Below, piece after piece: positions 35,157 to 44,771 of a stretch of DNA of 64,000 bases. This stretch comes from Roseovarius sp. EL26 (lineage in GTDB: Bacteria > Pseudomonadota > Alphaproteobacteria > Rhodobacterales > Rhodobacteraceae): assembly GCF_900327775.1 (NCBI RefSeq), contig NZ_OUMZ01000007.1, positions 731,606 to 795,605 on the forward strand. Direction: 5' to 3'. Under the pieces are notes generated by a model, which did not search any database, was not told where the DNA came from, and saw nothing but the letters and a program-made list of their open reading frames with translations. A program made the translations under genes and the position numbers. Within the stretch, counting starts at the first letter, position 1. Each line of letters opens with the position of its first letter.

Positions 35157-35185
35157 GTTCTACGCATGTTCCCGTTTTGTGTCAA
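35157..35185 (-). promoter_or_regulatory. lexA promoter with overlapping LexA (SOS) box
   Basis: On the minus strand, TTGACA (35185-35180) and TAGAAC (35162-35157) are spaced by 17 bases. A LexA box of the alphaproteobacterial form, GAAC-N7-GAAC on this strand (GTTC-N7-GTTC on the plus strand, 35157-35171), covers the -10 and part of the spacer. This placement means bound LexA excludes RNA polymerase, giving autoregulation separate from the upstream moeA transcript. Confidence 0.85.
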
Positions 35186-35204
35186 CCCGGCTGTGAGTAA
35201 GTTG

Positions 35205-36377
35205 TTAAATTGGCAAATAGTCCATCACATCGCCTGAGTTACGTGGCCCATCATTTGGCGGGCGGATCAGGAGGGCGTTAGCGTCGGCGAAGACGGACAA
35301 TAGTGCACTGTCTTGTCTGGTTTCCGCGGTGATTTTGCCATTTGTGACCGTGGCGCGCATGTAATGTTCGCGGGGGCCGTTTTCTGGAATGTCGGCTGCA
35401 AGCGTGGCCTGCTGACGTAGTGATGGTGCAGCACCAAGACCCAGCATGGCCAGCACCACCGGTTTCAAGAACACATGTCCACACACCATGGCCGATACCG
35501 GATTACCGGGCAGTCCCACAAAGGCCGCGTCATTCAATCGTCCTGCCATCAATGGTTTGCCCGGTCGCATGGCAATTTTATAGAATTTTTGCTCTAACCC
35601 CAGATCTGAGGCCACGGATCCAACAAGGTCATGATCACCGACGGATGCCCCGCCAATGGTGACGATTAGGTCAGCATCTTTGGCCAGATCAAAGCTCAGC
35701 TCCAGCGCGGGGCGGTTGTCGCGGGCGATGGGCAGGATGCGAGCATTTGCGCCCAAATCGTCCAGCATCGCCTTGAGACCGAAGGTGTTGGAGGCAATGA
35801 TCTGATCCGGACCGGGTGTTTCGCCCGGCATGACCAATTCATCCCCGGTAGAGATCAGTGCAATTTGCGGTTTGCGATACACAGTGACCTGCGCCACGTT
35901 CATTGCGGCCAGTAGTGCAATGTCAGAGGGGCGCAACCGACGTGGGGCGCGCAAGGCGTCGCCAGTGGCAAAATCAGAGGCCTGTTTGCGGATATGGTCG
36001 GACGTACCGATGTCACCCGTGATGCGAATGGTGTCTCCTTCGCGGGTGACGTCCTCTTGTATGATCACGCGGTCTGCACCTGGTGGCACTGGGGCGCCGG
36101 TAAAGATGCGGGCACATTGGCCGGAGGCAACGCTTTGATCAAGGGCATGGCCCGCTGCGGATTCGCCGATCACCTGAAACGAGGCACTTGGTGTTATATC
36201 GCCGCTACGTACGGCGTAGCCGTCCATGGCAGAAGCTGAAAAAGGTGGTTGATCCCGATTGGCCGTGGCATCGTGTGACATTACGCGACCTGCAGCGTTA
36301 ACCAACGAAACACCCTCAGTTTCCATCGGTGAAACCAGCGCGAATAACTGCTCCAATGCGGTTTGAACGCTAATCAT
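35205..36377 (-). CDS. moeA: Molybdopterin molybdenumtransferase
   Basis: Inserts molybdate into adenylated molybdopterin to finish the molybdenum cofactor. The 390-residue protein shows the N-terminal [19 protein letters not shown] block near 42-60, the MoCF-binding domain with STGDELV and GGASVGDHD segments, and a C-terminal MoeA domain IV. ATG overlaps the moaC stop (ATGA). It is the last biosynthetic gene before lexA in the leftward unit. Confidence 0.94.
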   Translation of the reverse strand: MISVQTALEQLFALVSPMETEGVSLVNAAGRVMSHDATANRDQPPFSASAMDGYAVRSGDITPSASFQVIGESAAGHALDQSVASGQCARIFTGAPVPPGADRVIIQEDVTREGDTIRITGDIGTSDHIRKQASDFATGDALRAPRRLRPSDIALLAAMNVAQVTVYRKPQIALISTGDELVMPGETPGPDQIIASNTFGLKAMLDDLGANARILPIARDNRPALELSFDLAKDADLIVTIGGASVGDHDLVGSVASDLGLEQKFYKIAMRPGKPLMAGRLNDAAFVGLPGNPVSAMVCGHVFLKPVVLAMLGLGAAPSLRQQATLAADIPENGPREHYMRATVTNGKITAETRQDSALLSVFADANALLIRPPNDGPRNSGDVMDYLPI

Positions 36378-36850
36378 GACGCCTCGTAGAGGCCTGATTT
36401 TCCGCCATCTTTCAAGGCCAGATGGATATTGCCAATTTCCATTGCCTTATCAACAGCTTTGACCATGTCATAAACGGTCAATGCGGCGGTGCTGACAGCG
36501 GTCAGTGCCTCCATCTCAACACCGGTTTGGCCCGTGGTTTTAACCGTCGCTTCGATCTGAACACCGGGCAGATCTGGATCAAGCATCAGCTCAACCGCGA
36601 CCTTGGAAATTGCCAGCGGGTGGCACAACGGGATCAGATCCGAGGTTTTTTTCGCACCCATGATGCCTGCAAGCCGGGCGATTGATAGAACATCGCCTTT
36701 CTTGGCACGACCTTCAGAAACGATTTCAAAGGCTTGCGCAGACATCTTGATCTGACCAGTGGCCACAGCAATCCGTGATGTCACGGATTTTTCCGACACA
36801 TCAACCATATGGGCATGACCGCTTTGATCGAAATGAGTGAGCTCAGCCAT
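36374..36850 (-). CDS. moaC: Cyclic pyranopterin monophosphate synthase
   Basis: Works with MoaA to convert GTP-derived 3',8-cyclo intermediate to cyclic pyranopterin monophosphate, the first step of molybdenum cofactor synthesis. At 158 residues it has the DLIPLCHPL block (about 76-84) and [26 protein letters not shown] motif region near 104-129 with active-site lysine and glutamate. ATG shares a base with the trpC stop (TGATG), so it is coupled to tryptophan genes. Confidence 0.95.
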   Translation of the reverse strand: MAELTHFDQSGHAHMVDVSEKSVTSRIAVATGQIKMSAQAFEIVSEGRAKKGDVLSIARLAGIMGAKKTSDLIPLCHPLAISKVAVELMLDPDLPGVQIEATVKTTGQTGVEMEALTAVSTAALTVYDMVKAVDKAMEIGNIHLALKDGGKSGLYEAS

Positions 36851-37665
36851 CAGAACCCTCCGGGGCGCAAGGGCGACGCCAACAGGTCATGGGTGGCGCC
36901 TGCGACGTCTTGCTGGCGCATCAACGATTCACCGATTAGGAAGTTGCGCGCGCCATACCGGGCCATTTCAGCTAAGTCTTCACGAGTGTTCAGTGCGCTT
37001 TCACAAACGATCATCCGATCGGCCGGGACGCGTTTGGACAGTTGGCGCGTGGTATCAAGAGTGGTCTCGAAGGTGTTGAGATTGCGATTATTTATGCCAA
37101 TCATGTGGGATTTTAGGCGAGTCGCACGTTCAAGCTCTTCGGCGTTATGAACCTCGATTAGCGCATCCATTTCCCACTCAAAAGCTGCGGATTCCAACTC
37201 TGCGGCTTGATCATCACTGACGGAGGCCATGATGATCAGGATGCAATCTGCCCCCCAAGCGCGGGCTTCGGCCACCTGATAGGGATCATACATGAAATCC
37301 TTGCGCAGAACCGGCAGGTTGGTTTCTGCCCGGGCTTGTTGCATAAATTCAGGTGCGCCCTGAAAGCTGGGCGTATCGGTCAGAACAGATAGGCAGGTTG
37401 CACCACCTGTTTCATAGGCTTTGGCCAGCTCGGGTGGGTTAAAATCTTCACGGATCAAGCCTTTGGAAGGGCTGGCTTTTTTGATCTCAGCGATCAGGCC
37501 ATAGCCTTCGCGGGATGCGGCTTGCAATGCCTTTGTAAAGCCACGTACAGGATCGGCGGCTTTGGCATCACCTTCGATATCGTCTTGCGAACGCTCAGCT
37601 TTGGCTGCGACGATCTCTTCCAGCTTATAAGCTTTAATACGTTCAAGAATGGTGGGCGTGCTCAT
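36850..37665 (-). CDS. trpC: Indole-3-glycerol phosphate synthase
   Basis: TIM-barrel enzyme that closes the indole ring from CdRP in tryptophan synthesis. The 271-residue protein shows the [16 protein letters not shown] block near 59-74, the [12 protein letters not shown] segment with catalytic residues near 119-130, and [17 protein letters not shown] near 190-206. It is the monofunctional form, not fused to TrpF. Overlaps trpD by four bases and moaC by one. Confidence 0.95.
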   Translation of the reverse strand: MSTPTILERIKAYKLEEIVAAKAERSQDDIEGDAKAADPVRGFTKALQAASREGYGLIAEIKKASPSKGLIREDFNPPELAKAYETGGATCLSVLTDTPSFQGAPEFMQQARAETNLPVLRKDFMYDPYQVAEARAWGADCILIIMASVSDDQAAELESAAFEWEMDALIEVHNAEELERATRLKSHMIGINNRNLNTFETTLDTTRQLSKRVPADRMIVCESALNTREDLAEMARYGARNFLIGESLMRQQDVAGATHDLLASPLRPGGF

Positions 37666-38684
37666 GCGCTCTCCGATGTGATTTTAGCTAGAAGTTCAAT
37701 TTTTTCGCGGGCAGCGCCGCTATCGATGCTGACTGTCGCCATCTCAACACCAGTTTTTAGATCATCCGCTTTTCCTGCTACGACCAAGGCGGCGGCGGCA
37801 TTCAAGCGTACGGCATCGCGGTACGCACCCGGCGCGCCATCCAACAGGGTGCGAAAGGCAACAGCGTTATCTTCAGGGGTACCGCCGATGATGTCCTCAA
37901 ACGGATGGACGGGCAGGCCGAAATCCTCAGGGTGTAGCTCTATGTCGCGCACGGATCCATCTTCCTCAAGCGCAGACACCCAGCTAACGCCGGTGATGGT
38001 CAACTCATCCGTACCGTCAGAGCCATGGACCAACCAAGCGCGATCTGACCCAAGCTGACCCAGAGTTTCGGCCATCGGTCGGATCAAGTCGCGGGAAAAC
38101 GCGCCAGTGAGTTGGCGTTTGACACCAGCGGGATTGGTCAGCGGGCCAAGGATGTTAAATATTGTCCGCGTGCCCAACTCAGCCCGGGTGGGCATGACAT
38201 GGGCGATGGCCGGATGGTGCATAGGGGCCATCATGAAGGCTATACCAGCCTTATTTAGCGCCTTTTCAACCACCTCAGGGCCAACCATAACGTTGATACC
38301 CATCTGACTTTGCACATCTGCGGTTCCGGATTTGGATGACAGATTGCGATTTCCGTGTTTGGCAACAGTCACGCCAGCGCCGGCAACAACAAAGGCGGTT
38401 GCGGTTGAAATATTGAGCGTATGCTTGCCGTCACCACCGGTGCCAACGATATCCATCGCGCCAGCGGGTGCTTTGACCGCATTGCATTTAGCGCGCATGA
38501 CCGCAGCGGCAGCGGCGAATTCATCAACCGTTTCCCCGCGGGTTCGAAGGGCCATTAGCAGGCCGCCGATCTGGCTTGGTGTGGCTTCGCCATCAAACAA
38601 TACACCAAAGGCGGTTTCAGCTTCAGATCGGGTTAGGGGGCGATCGGCTGCAATGCCAATCAGCGGTTTTAGATCGTCGCTCAT
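37662..38684 (-). CDS. trpD: Anthranilate phosphoribosyltransferase
   Basis: Transfers the phosphoribosyl group of PRPP to anthranilate. The 340-residue protein has the PRPP/Mg-binding [15 protein letters not shown] block near 83-97, [16 protein letters not shown] near 110-125 and the catalytic [20 protein letters not shown] region near 168-187. The ATG at 38684 overlaps the trpG stop by four bases; the longer frame to 38852 is antisense-like and rejected. Confidence 0.95.
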   Translation of the reverse strand: MSDDLKPLIGIAADRPLTRSEAETAFGVLFDGEATPSQIGGLLMALRTRGETVDEFAAAAAVMRAKCNAVKAPAGAMDIVGTGGDGKHTLNISTATAFVVAGAGVTVAKHGNRNLSSKSGTADVQSQMGINVMVGPEVVEKALNKAGIAFMMAPMHHPAIAHVMPTRAELGTRTIFNILGPLTNPAGVKRQLTGAFSRDLIRPMAETLGQLGSDRAWLVHGSDGTDELTITGVSWVSALEEDGSVRDIELHPEDFGLPVHPFEDIIGGTPEDNAVAFRTLLDGAPGAYRDAVRLNAAAALVVAGKADDLKTGVEMATVSIDSGAAREKIELLAKITSESA

Positions 38685-39262
38685 GCCGGGACTTTCATCG
38701 TGTCGAGAAAGTTCTTCAACAGCGCGTGGCCGTGTTGCGAGGCAATCGACTCGGGGTGGAATTGCACGCCGTGAATCGGCAATTCCCGGTGTTGCAGACC
38801 CATGATGGTGCCATCTTCCAGCTCGGCCGTGATTTCCAGCACGTCGGGGCAACTTTCGCGCTCTACCACAAGCGAGTGATAGCGCGTGGCTTCAAACGGG
38901 GATGGCAGGCCAGCAAAGACACCTTTGTTTTTGTGGTGCATCATGCCCATCTTGCCGTGAACAATCTCAGAATGGCGCGCAACCTTGCCGCCGAATACTT
39001 GCCCAATGGCCTGATGACCCAGACAAACGCCCAACAGGGGGGTTTTTGTCTCGGCTGCAGCCTCGGTCAGGGCCAGGCAAATGCCAGCTTGATCAGGATC
39101 ACAAGGGCCGGGGCTTAAGAGAATCCCCGAGGGATTCATTCCCATGGCCTCTTGCACGTCAATCGAGTCGTTGCGTCTGACGACCACTTCGGCACCAAGC
39201 TCACCCACATAGTGAACCAAATTGTAGGTAAAACTGTCGTAGTTATCGATCAAAAGCAACAT
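38681..39262 (-). CDS. trpG: Anthranilate synthase component II (glutamine amidotransferase)
   Basis: Supplies ammonia from glutamine to TrpE. The 193-residue protein starts [18 protein letters not shown], has the oxyanion [12 protein letters not shown] segment near 50-61, the nucleophile Cys80 region [15 protein letters not shown], and the HPESIAS histidine-glutamate pair near 172-178. The ATG at 39262 is the family start; an upstream frame to 39388 is not supported. It is first in trpG-trpD-trpC-moaC-moeA and divergent from the deacetylase gene; its partner trpE is 2 kb away. Confidence 0.95.
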   Translation of the reverse strand: MLLLIDNYDSFTYNLVHYVGELGAEVVVRRNDSIDVQEAMGMNPSGILLSPGPCDPDQAGICLALTEAAAETKTPLLGVCLGHQAIGQVFGGKVARHSEIVHGKMGMMHHKNKGVFAGLPSPFEATRYHSLVVERESCPDVLEITAELEDGTIMGLQHRELPIHGVQFHPESIASQHGHALLKNFLDTMKVPA

Positions 39263-39387
39263 TTCGCCTATCCCATATCGGATTTGGGGCTGGAGACCCG
39301 CCCACTGGTCGCGGTATAATTGCTCAGGCTTGCGCGGCAGCGTCAAGAGGCGCATAGCTATTAGAAGGCAAATCAGAGGCAAAAACA

Positions 39388-40800
39388 TTGAGACAGGGAA
39401 TTTTTGCAGGCTTGATCACCGGCACAATGGTGTCCGGACTTGCACTTGGCACCGTATCGCTTGTTTCGGGAACACCGAATGGACATGTCGTCAACACGCC
39501 TTTGGTTGATGTGCCGGACCAATCTGGTTTTGCCCAGACCGGGCAATCAAGTGTGGCCACGGCTTTGCAAGACCAGACACAGGGTCAGGCACAGACCGAA
39601 GAGTCACAGAATGTTCTTTCTGGGGAAACCTCGACGCCTGATACGTTGGATGACCTGTCAAATTCAATCACCCAGCCGGCAGCGCAGCCCGATATAGACG
39701 CCCCTGAAACAGCTTTAACTGTGCCTGAAGGGCAAGACACTCCGATTCCTGTGACTGTGACAACCGATGCGCCAGTGCTGACTGTCCCACAAACCAAGGC
39801 TATTGCTGCACCGGGGCAAGAACAGGCGCTTTCTGTGTCTACCGTTCCTGCGCAACCATTGCAGCCTGCGGCGCCGGTTGAAGACACTGCCGGTCATGAA
39901 GATCAGGCATTAGATGTTCAGGCCGCATATGATGCTGACCAGAATGTGCCCGAAAGCTCAGGCACGATCAGTGATATTGCCGATGGGGTCACAACCGATC
40001 GTCTACCGTCGATTACGCAGCCAGATTCGGATGGTGGCACGTTGGGGGCTGCGCCTGAAACTGAAGAAACCGCATTTGGTGATGTCCCCGATACGACTGA
40101 TTTGTCACCGCTGGAACGCTATTCAAATGAGTTCGACAATCCTGACAATAAACCATTGATGGCGATTGTGCTGATGGTGGATCATGCCAGCGCCCTTGAT
40201 AGCCAAGTGTTGGAAGATTTCCCCTATCCAGTCAGCTTTGCCATTGATGTCCAGAACCCTGACGCCGCGCAATTGGCGCAACAATTGCGTGCCGCAGGGC
40301 ATGAGGTTTTGGCGCAGATTGACCTGCCATCAGAGGTCGATGCGCGTGGCACCGAAGAGGCAATGCAGATCTATCTGAATGTTGTGCCCGAGGCGGTTGC
40401 GGTCATTGAAGGCCAGAATGGTGGAATGCAGGCTAATCGTTCCGCTAGTAAGCAACTTGCCCCGATCTTGCGAGATAGCGGACATGGAGTTGTGTTGATG
40501 TCTAACGGCTTGAACACGGCGCAAAAACTGATTGCGCGTGAAGGTGTGCCATCGGCATCGGTGTTTCGCGATTTCGATGCGCAGGGCCAGAATGAGCGGA
40601 TGATCCGCCGGTTTCTTGACCAAGGCGCGTTTCGGGCCGGGCAAGAAGAAGAAGGCGTGATCATGTTGGGCCGTTTGCAGCCTGAAACTGCCAAGGCTTT
40701 GGTAGTCTGGGCGCTTGAGGATCGGGCCGGGCAGGTGGCGCTGGCTCCGGTATCGGCGGTTTTATCTGCAGAGCAATCTAAAGTGGCTTTCGGCCAGTAG
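39388..40800 (+). CDS. Divergent polysaccharide deacetylase family protein with long low-complexity linker
   Basis: 470-residue exported protein. It has a hydrophobic N-terminal segment (about 4-26), then some 210 residues rich in Thr, Gln, Pro, Asp and Val with little predicted structure, and a C-terminal divergent polysaccharide deacetylase (DUF610/YibQ-like) domain from [14 protein letters not shown] (about 254) to the end. The usual nodulation-B metal motifs are not obvious, as is normal in this divergent group, so enzymatic activity is uncertain. It starts with TTG after AGAGG. It separates trpE/rluE from trpG and overlaps the 3' end of rluE by 23 bases in convergent orientation. Confidence 0.8.
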   Translation: MRQGIFAGLITGTMVSGLALGTVSLVSGTPNGHVVNTPLVDVPDQSGFAQTGQSSVATALQDQTQGQAQTEESQNVLSGETSTPDTLDDLSNSITQPAAQPDIDAPETALTVPEGQDTPIPVTVTTDAPVLTVPQTKAIAAPGQEQALSVSTVPAQPLQPAAPVEDTAGHEDQALDVQAAYDADQNVPESSGTISDIADGVTTDRLPSITQPDSDGGTLGAAPETEETAFGDVPDTTDLSPLERYSNEFDNPDNKPLMAIVLMVDHASALDSQVLEDFPYPVSFAIDVQNPDAAQLAQQLRAAGHEVLAQIDLPSEVDARGTEEAMQIYLNVVPEAVAVIEGQNGGMQANRSASKQLAPILRDSGHGVVLMSNGLNTAQKLIAREGVPSASVFRDFDAQGQNERMIRRFLDQGAFRAGQEEEGVIMLGRLQPETAKALVVWALEDRAGQVALAPVSAVLSAEQSKVAFGQ

Positions 40801-41347
40801 GCCCGGACAGGCGCCAATCCCCTGGGGCGAGATCTGCAAGAGACCAATCCCCGATCTGGGCACGGATGAGGCGCAGGGTCGGGTGTCCAACATGCGCAGT
40901 CATACGTCTGACTTGGCGATTGCGGCCTTCGAAAATGGTCAGCTCTAACCAGCAGTCTGGTACAGATTTGCGAAAGCGCACTGGCGGGTCACGATCCCAG
41001 ATTTCTGGTGGGTCGATCGGGCGGGCTTTGGCAGGTCGGGTTGGGCCGTCTTTCAGCGTGACGCCGGTGCGCAGCGCTTCAAGTGCGGCCTCATTCGGTA
41101 TCCCTTCGACCTGAACCCAGTATGTCTTGGCCGTTTTGAACTTCGGACTGGCGATACGGGCCTGTAACTTACCATCGTCTGTCAACAGCAACAGTCCCTC
41201 GCTATCGCGATCCAGCCGTCCGGCGGGGTACACATCTGGTATGTTGATGTATTTTGACAGAGTTGGGCGTTCTGATCCTGCTGTACCTTTATCAGTGAAC
41301 TGTGACAGCACGCCATAAGGTTTGTTGAACAGGATCAGCTGTGTCAT
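40778..41347 (-). CDS. rluE: 23S rRNA pseudouridine synthase, RluE type
   Basis: RsuA-family pseudouridine synthase that modifies a uridine of 23S rRNA (U2457 in E. coli numbering). The 189-residue protein has the catalytic [18 protein letters not shown] block with Asp46 and the family's [11 protein letters not shown] segment near 140-150. There is no N-terminal S4 domain, consistent with RluE. It follows trpE on the same strand, 15 bases after its stop, so it is probably co-transcribed. Target site inferred from the family. Confidence 0.88.
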   Translation of the reverse strand: MTQLILFNKPYGVLSQFTDKGTAGSERPTLSKYINIPDVYPAGRLDRDSEGLLLLTDDGKLQARIASPKFKTAKTYWVQVEGIPNEAALEALRTGVTLKDGPTRPAKARPIDPPEIWDRDPPVRFRKSVPDCWLELTIFEGRNRQVRRMTAHVGHPTLRLIRAQIGDWSLADLAPGDWRLSGPTGRKPL

Positions 41348-41362
41348 TGCGTCGAAATCATA

Positions 41363-42874
41363 TCAATCGTTGCCATTGCCGGTAAAGCGCGCGGCATCTG
41401 CAGCGGCGCGGCGTATAGCGTTGGATTTATGGACGGTCTCCATATATTCCGCCTCGGGGTCACTGTCGTAAACAACACCGCCGCCGGCCTGAATATAAAG
41501 TTTCTCGTCTTTGACCACGGCCGTACGTAAGGCAATGCACACATCCATGTCGCCATTGGCGCTGAAATAGCCAACACCACCGCCATAGACGCCGCGTTTT
41601 TCGGGCTCGAGCTCGTCGATGATTTCCATCGCGCGCACTTTGGGTGCGCCAGAAACTGTTCCTGCAGGCAGGCCCGCAAGCAGAGCGCTGAGCGCATCTT
41701 GGTCTTCCGCCAGTTCACCCACAACGTTTGAGACGATGTGCATGACGTGGCTGTAACGTTCGATGATGAATTTTTCGGTCGGACGCACGGTACCTATTTT
41801 GGACACACGCCCGGTATCATTACGCCCCAGATCTAGCAGCATCAGGTGCTCTGATAGTTCCTTTTGGTCAGCCAGAAGATCCGCCTCAAGCGCTCGGTCT
41901 TCTTCGGGTGTTGCACCACGAGGGCGCGTGCCCGCAATGGGGCGAATGGTTACTTCGTCGCCAAAGACCCGCACCAGAATTTCTGGGCTCGCGCCAATGA
42001 CCTGAAAGCCGCCAAAGTTGAAATAGAACATGAAAGGCGATGGGTTAGTACGCCGCAGGCTGCGATATAGCGAAAACGGTGGTTGGCGGAACGGCTGTGT
42101 CCAACGCTGCGATGGCACCACCTGGAAGATGTCGCCGTCTCGAATGTATTCTTTGGCCTTTTCAACTGCGGCCTTATAGCCCTCGCGGGTGAAGTTGGAC
42201 ACCGGTGGGGCATCTTCATGGGCCTCACCAATGGTGCGGCTCGCCTGTGGCAGGGCACGTTCGAGATCGCGCACAGCGTCCATGACTCGTTCGGCTGCTT
42301 GCGCATAAGCCGCGCGCGCGTTCTGGCCGTTTTGCACCCATGCGGGCGACACAACGATCACTTCGCCCTTTACTCCGTCCAGAACGGTGATGATCGAGGG
42401 GCGCATCATGATCGCATCGGGAACGCCCAACGGATCAGGGTTGATGTTGGGTAGATGTTCGACCAGTCGGATCGTGTCATAGCCAAGATAGCCAAACAGA
42501 CCGGCACTGGCCGCAGGCAGATCTTCGGGCAGGTCAATTCGGCTGGATTCAATCAGGGCCCGCAGGTTGTCGAGCGGTGCGCCGTCTTGGTCTTCAAAAC
42601 TATCGGGGTCAAACCGGGCCTGACGGTTAATTCGGCTGGTTTCGCCGTGGCATTGCCAAATCAGATCAGGTTTCATGCCGATGATGGAATAGCGCCCGCG
42701 GACCTCTCCGCCGGTCACAGATTCAAGAACAAAGGCATCACGCGCTGCGCCGGTGAGTTTGAGCATCAGAGACACCGGAGTGTCCAGATCAGCGGCCAGA
42801 CGGGTAAAGACAACCTGATTTTGGCCAACGTTGTAGCCGCGTTCAAAGGTCTCGAATGATGGGGTCAGATCCAC
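41363..42874 (-). CDS. trpE: Anthranilate synthase component I
   Basis: Chorismate-using subunit that makes anthranilate with ammonia from TrpG. The 503-residue protein has the tryptophan-feedback SVTGGEVRGRYSIIG region near 52-66 and the chorismate-binding domain with IAGTRPRGATPEEDRALE, DLGRNDTGRVSKIGTV and SGAPKVRAMEIIDELEP in order. It starts with GTG twelve bases after the ppiD stop, so it is expressed with ppiD rather than with trpGDC. No leader-peptide attenuator is visible upstream. Confidence 0.95.
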   Translation of the reverse strand: MDLTPSFETFERGYNVGQNQVVFTRLAADLDTPVSLMLKLTGAARDAFVLESVTGGEVRGRYSIIGMKPDLIWQCHGETSRINRQARFDPDSFEDQDGAPLDNLRALIESSRIDLPEDLPAASAGLFGYLGYDTIRLVEHLPNINPDPLGVPDAIMMRPSIITVLDGVKGEVIVVSPAWVQNGQNARAAYAQAAERVMDAVRDLERALPQASRTIGEAHEDAPPVSNFTREGYKAAVEKAKEYIRDGDIFQVVPSQRWTQPFRQPPFSLYRSLRRTNPSPFMFYFNFGGFQVIGASPEILVRVFGDEVTIRPIAGTRPRGATPEEDRALEADLLADQKELSEHLMLLDLGRNDTGRVSKIGTVRPTEKFIIERYSHVMHIVSNVVGELAEDQDALSALLAGLPAGTVSGAPKVRAMEIIDELEPEKRGVYGGGVGYFSANGDMDVCIALRTAVVKDEKLYIQAGGGVVYDSDPEAEYMETVHKSNAIRRAAADAARFTGNGND

Positions 42875-42886
42875 GGTCAGTGCCTG

Positions 42887-44728
42887 TTATTGAAAGTTTG
42901 CGTGTACGGCATTGAGCACCTGTTGGTTCAACTCAATTCCAACCCGATTGCGGATGTCGTCAGCCATCAACTGGAACAGGTCCTGTGACAGGCCAGAGGC
43001 ATATTGGTTTTCAATCAACGGTTTGATTTGTGCCAAACTTTCATCTGTATCAGAAGGCGGAATGATCGCATCGAGGCGAATAATGTAAATCTGACCAGAA
43101 TCATTCAGCGAAGAGATATCGCCAGATTGCATCTCAAAAACCTGCTGAGTGAACGCAGGTGGTGTGTCTGGCTCAAAACTTGTACGGGTTAGGTTGTTTG
43201 CAGCCCGTGGGCTCAGCCCGATCTCCTCGAACGTTGCGCCATCACGCAGGCGGGGTAGGTCGGTCTCAAGCTGTGTCGCAAGCGCGCGGACTGTTGCATC
43301 GTTGGTCCAGCTGGCTTCAACATCATCACGGACGCTGTCCAATGGGCGCAGAACAGGGGCGATGACTTCATCCAGTTGTAGTGCAAAGATACCACCGTCC
43401 TGCGTTTGCAGGACTTCAGGGTAATCCTCTGTGGTGAGCTCTTGGGCAGCAGCACGGAAGTTTTCAAACGCGCCAATGCCTTCGGCTACACCTGCATGCC
43501 AGTCGATCTGACCAAGTTCTACATCGGTTTCCTGTGCCAGATCCTCAAGCGAGGCACCACCGGCCAACAGGTCATCGATTGAGTTGATTTGGCTGTCGAT
43601 CACACGGCGGGCGCGATCAGTCGCCAGTTCTTCGCGCAGCTCAGGCAGGGCATCCTCAAAGCTGGTTTCCTGTGCAGCAAGCACCGCATTGATCCGGAAC
43701 AGCGCCGGGCCAAGATCGGTACTAACGGGGTGGGTGACATCGCCAGCTGAGGCGGCAAAAACGGCTTCGCCCGCGCTACCCAGAGATGCTTTGGACACAT
43801 CGCCAAGATCAATATCGATCAGCTCCAACCCACGATCAGCTACCAGATCCTCGAATGTGGCCTCACCATTGGCCAGTTTGGTATATGCGGCGTCTGCAGC
43901 ATCCTGATCGGGATAGGCAAGACGTTCGACCAGACGGCGCTCTGGTTGATTGTATTGCTCGGCGCGATCTTCGTAGGCGTCCCGCAGGATGACTTCATCG
44001 ACCTCAACGGTATCAACGATCATTTCCGGGCTAAGTTGTACGTAGGTGATGCGTTTGGTTTCTGGTGCGGTGAACAAGGCGGCGTTGTCTTTGTGGTACT
44101 GCGCCAAGTCGTCTTCGGTTGGCACTGGCAGGCCTGTTTTTAGGTCGCTGCGACCCAGTGTAGCCCAAGTAACATTCCGTTTCTCACCTAAGAAGGTCAG
44201 CATCGTATCGGTGTAGGCTTCAGGGGTGGCGACCCCGGCCAGAACTGCCGCCTGCAACAGGGTGCGGGCGGTTTCATCGCGCATTTGTTTTTCAAAGCGG
44301 CCCTCATTTAGGCCGATCTGCTCGAGCGCGGTTTCATAGGCGAGGCGGTCAAAGTTGCCATCTATTCCCTGAAATTGCGGGATTTGGGTGATCTCATCAC
44401 GCAGGTTTTCATCGCCAATAGAAATTCCAAGACGCTGGGTTTCATCATCCAGTGCGGCAACCGACACAAGCCGTGACAAAACATTGTCAACGACACCCAT
44501 TTCTTGCGCCTGGATAAAACTGAGTGCCTCGCCGCGAGCGGCTTCCTGGCTGCGAATTTCGGACTGCAAGGCACGGAAATAGTCATTCACATCAATGTCT
44601 GCATCGCCGACTTGCCCAATGCTGCGAGCGTTACCCGACAGGTTGGTCACACCAAAGCCACCAAGTCCAAGAATGAGCAGGCCCATCAAGATCCAGACAA
44701 AGGGTTTTGAAAGGTTTTTAGCAGCCAT
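42887..44728 (-). CDS. ppiD: Periplasmic folding chaperone/peptidyl-prolyl isomerase, PpiD type
   Basis: Inner-membrane-anchored chaperone of 613 residues that assists folding of exported proteins near the Sec translocon. It has a short cytoplasmic start, one transmembrane helix at about 10-27 (PFVWILMGLLILGLGGFGV), a SurA_N-like chaperone region, and a parvulin-like domain around 230-370, with further repeats after it. The parvulin part is divergent and I cannot confirm catalytic residues. AGGAGG precedes the ATG at 44728. It lies between the aminotransferase gene and trpE. Confidence 0.85.
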   Translation of the reverse strand: MAAKNLSKPFVWILMGLLILGLGGFGVTNLSGNARSIGQVGDADIDVNDYFRALQSEIRSQEAARGEALSFIQAQEMGVVDNVLSRLVSVAALDDETQRLGISIGDENLRDEITQIPQFQGIDGNFDRLAYETALEQIGLNEGRFEKQMRDETARTLLQAAVLAGVATPEAYTDTMLTFLGEKRNVTWATLGRSDLKTGLPVPTEDDLAQYHKDNAALFTAPETKRITYVQLSPEMIVDTVEVDEVILRDAYEDRAEQYNQPERRLVERLAYPDQDAADAAYTKLANGEATFEDLVADRGLELIDIDLGDVSKASLGSAGEAVFAASAGDVTHPVSTDLGPALFRINAVLAAQETSFEDALPELREELATDRARRVIDSQINSIDDLLAGGASLEDLAQETDVELGQIDWHAGVAEGIGAFENFRAAAQELTTEDYPEVLQTQDGGIFALQLDEVIAPVLRPLDSVRDDVEASWTNDATVRALATQLETDLPRLRDGATFEEIGLSPRAANNLTRTSFEPDTPPAFTQQVFEMQSGDISSLNDSGQIYIIRLDAIIPPSDTDESLAQIKPLIENQYASGLSQDLFQLMADDIRNRVGIELNQQVLNAVHANFQ

Positions 44729-44771
44729 GTGGCCTCCTGTGGAACTAGGTGTTGACGCTTTGCGGGACTGT

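Noticed and set aside
39585..39887. Minus-strand Cys/Gly/Ser-rich frame over the deacetylase linker
   Set aside because: Shadow caused by the biased composition of the linker coding sequence.
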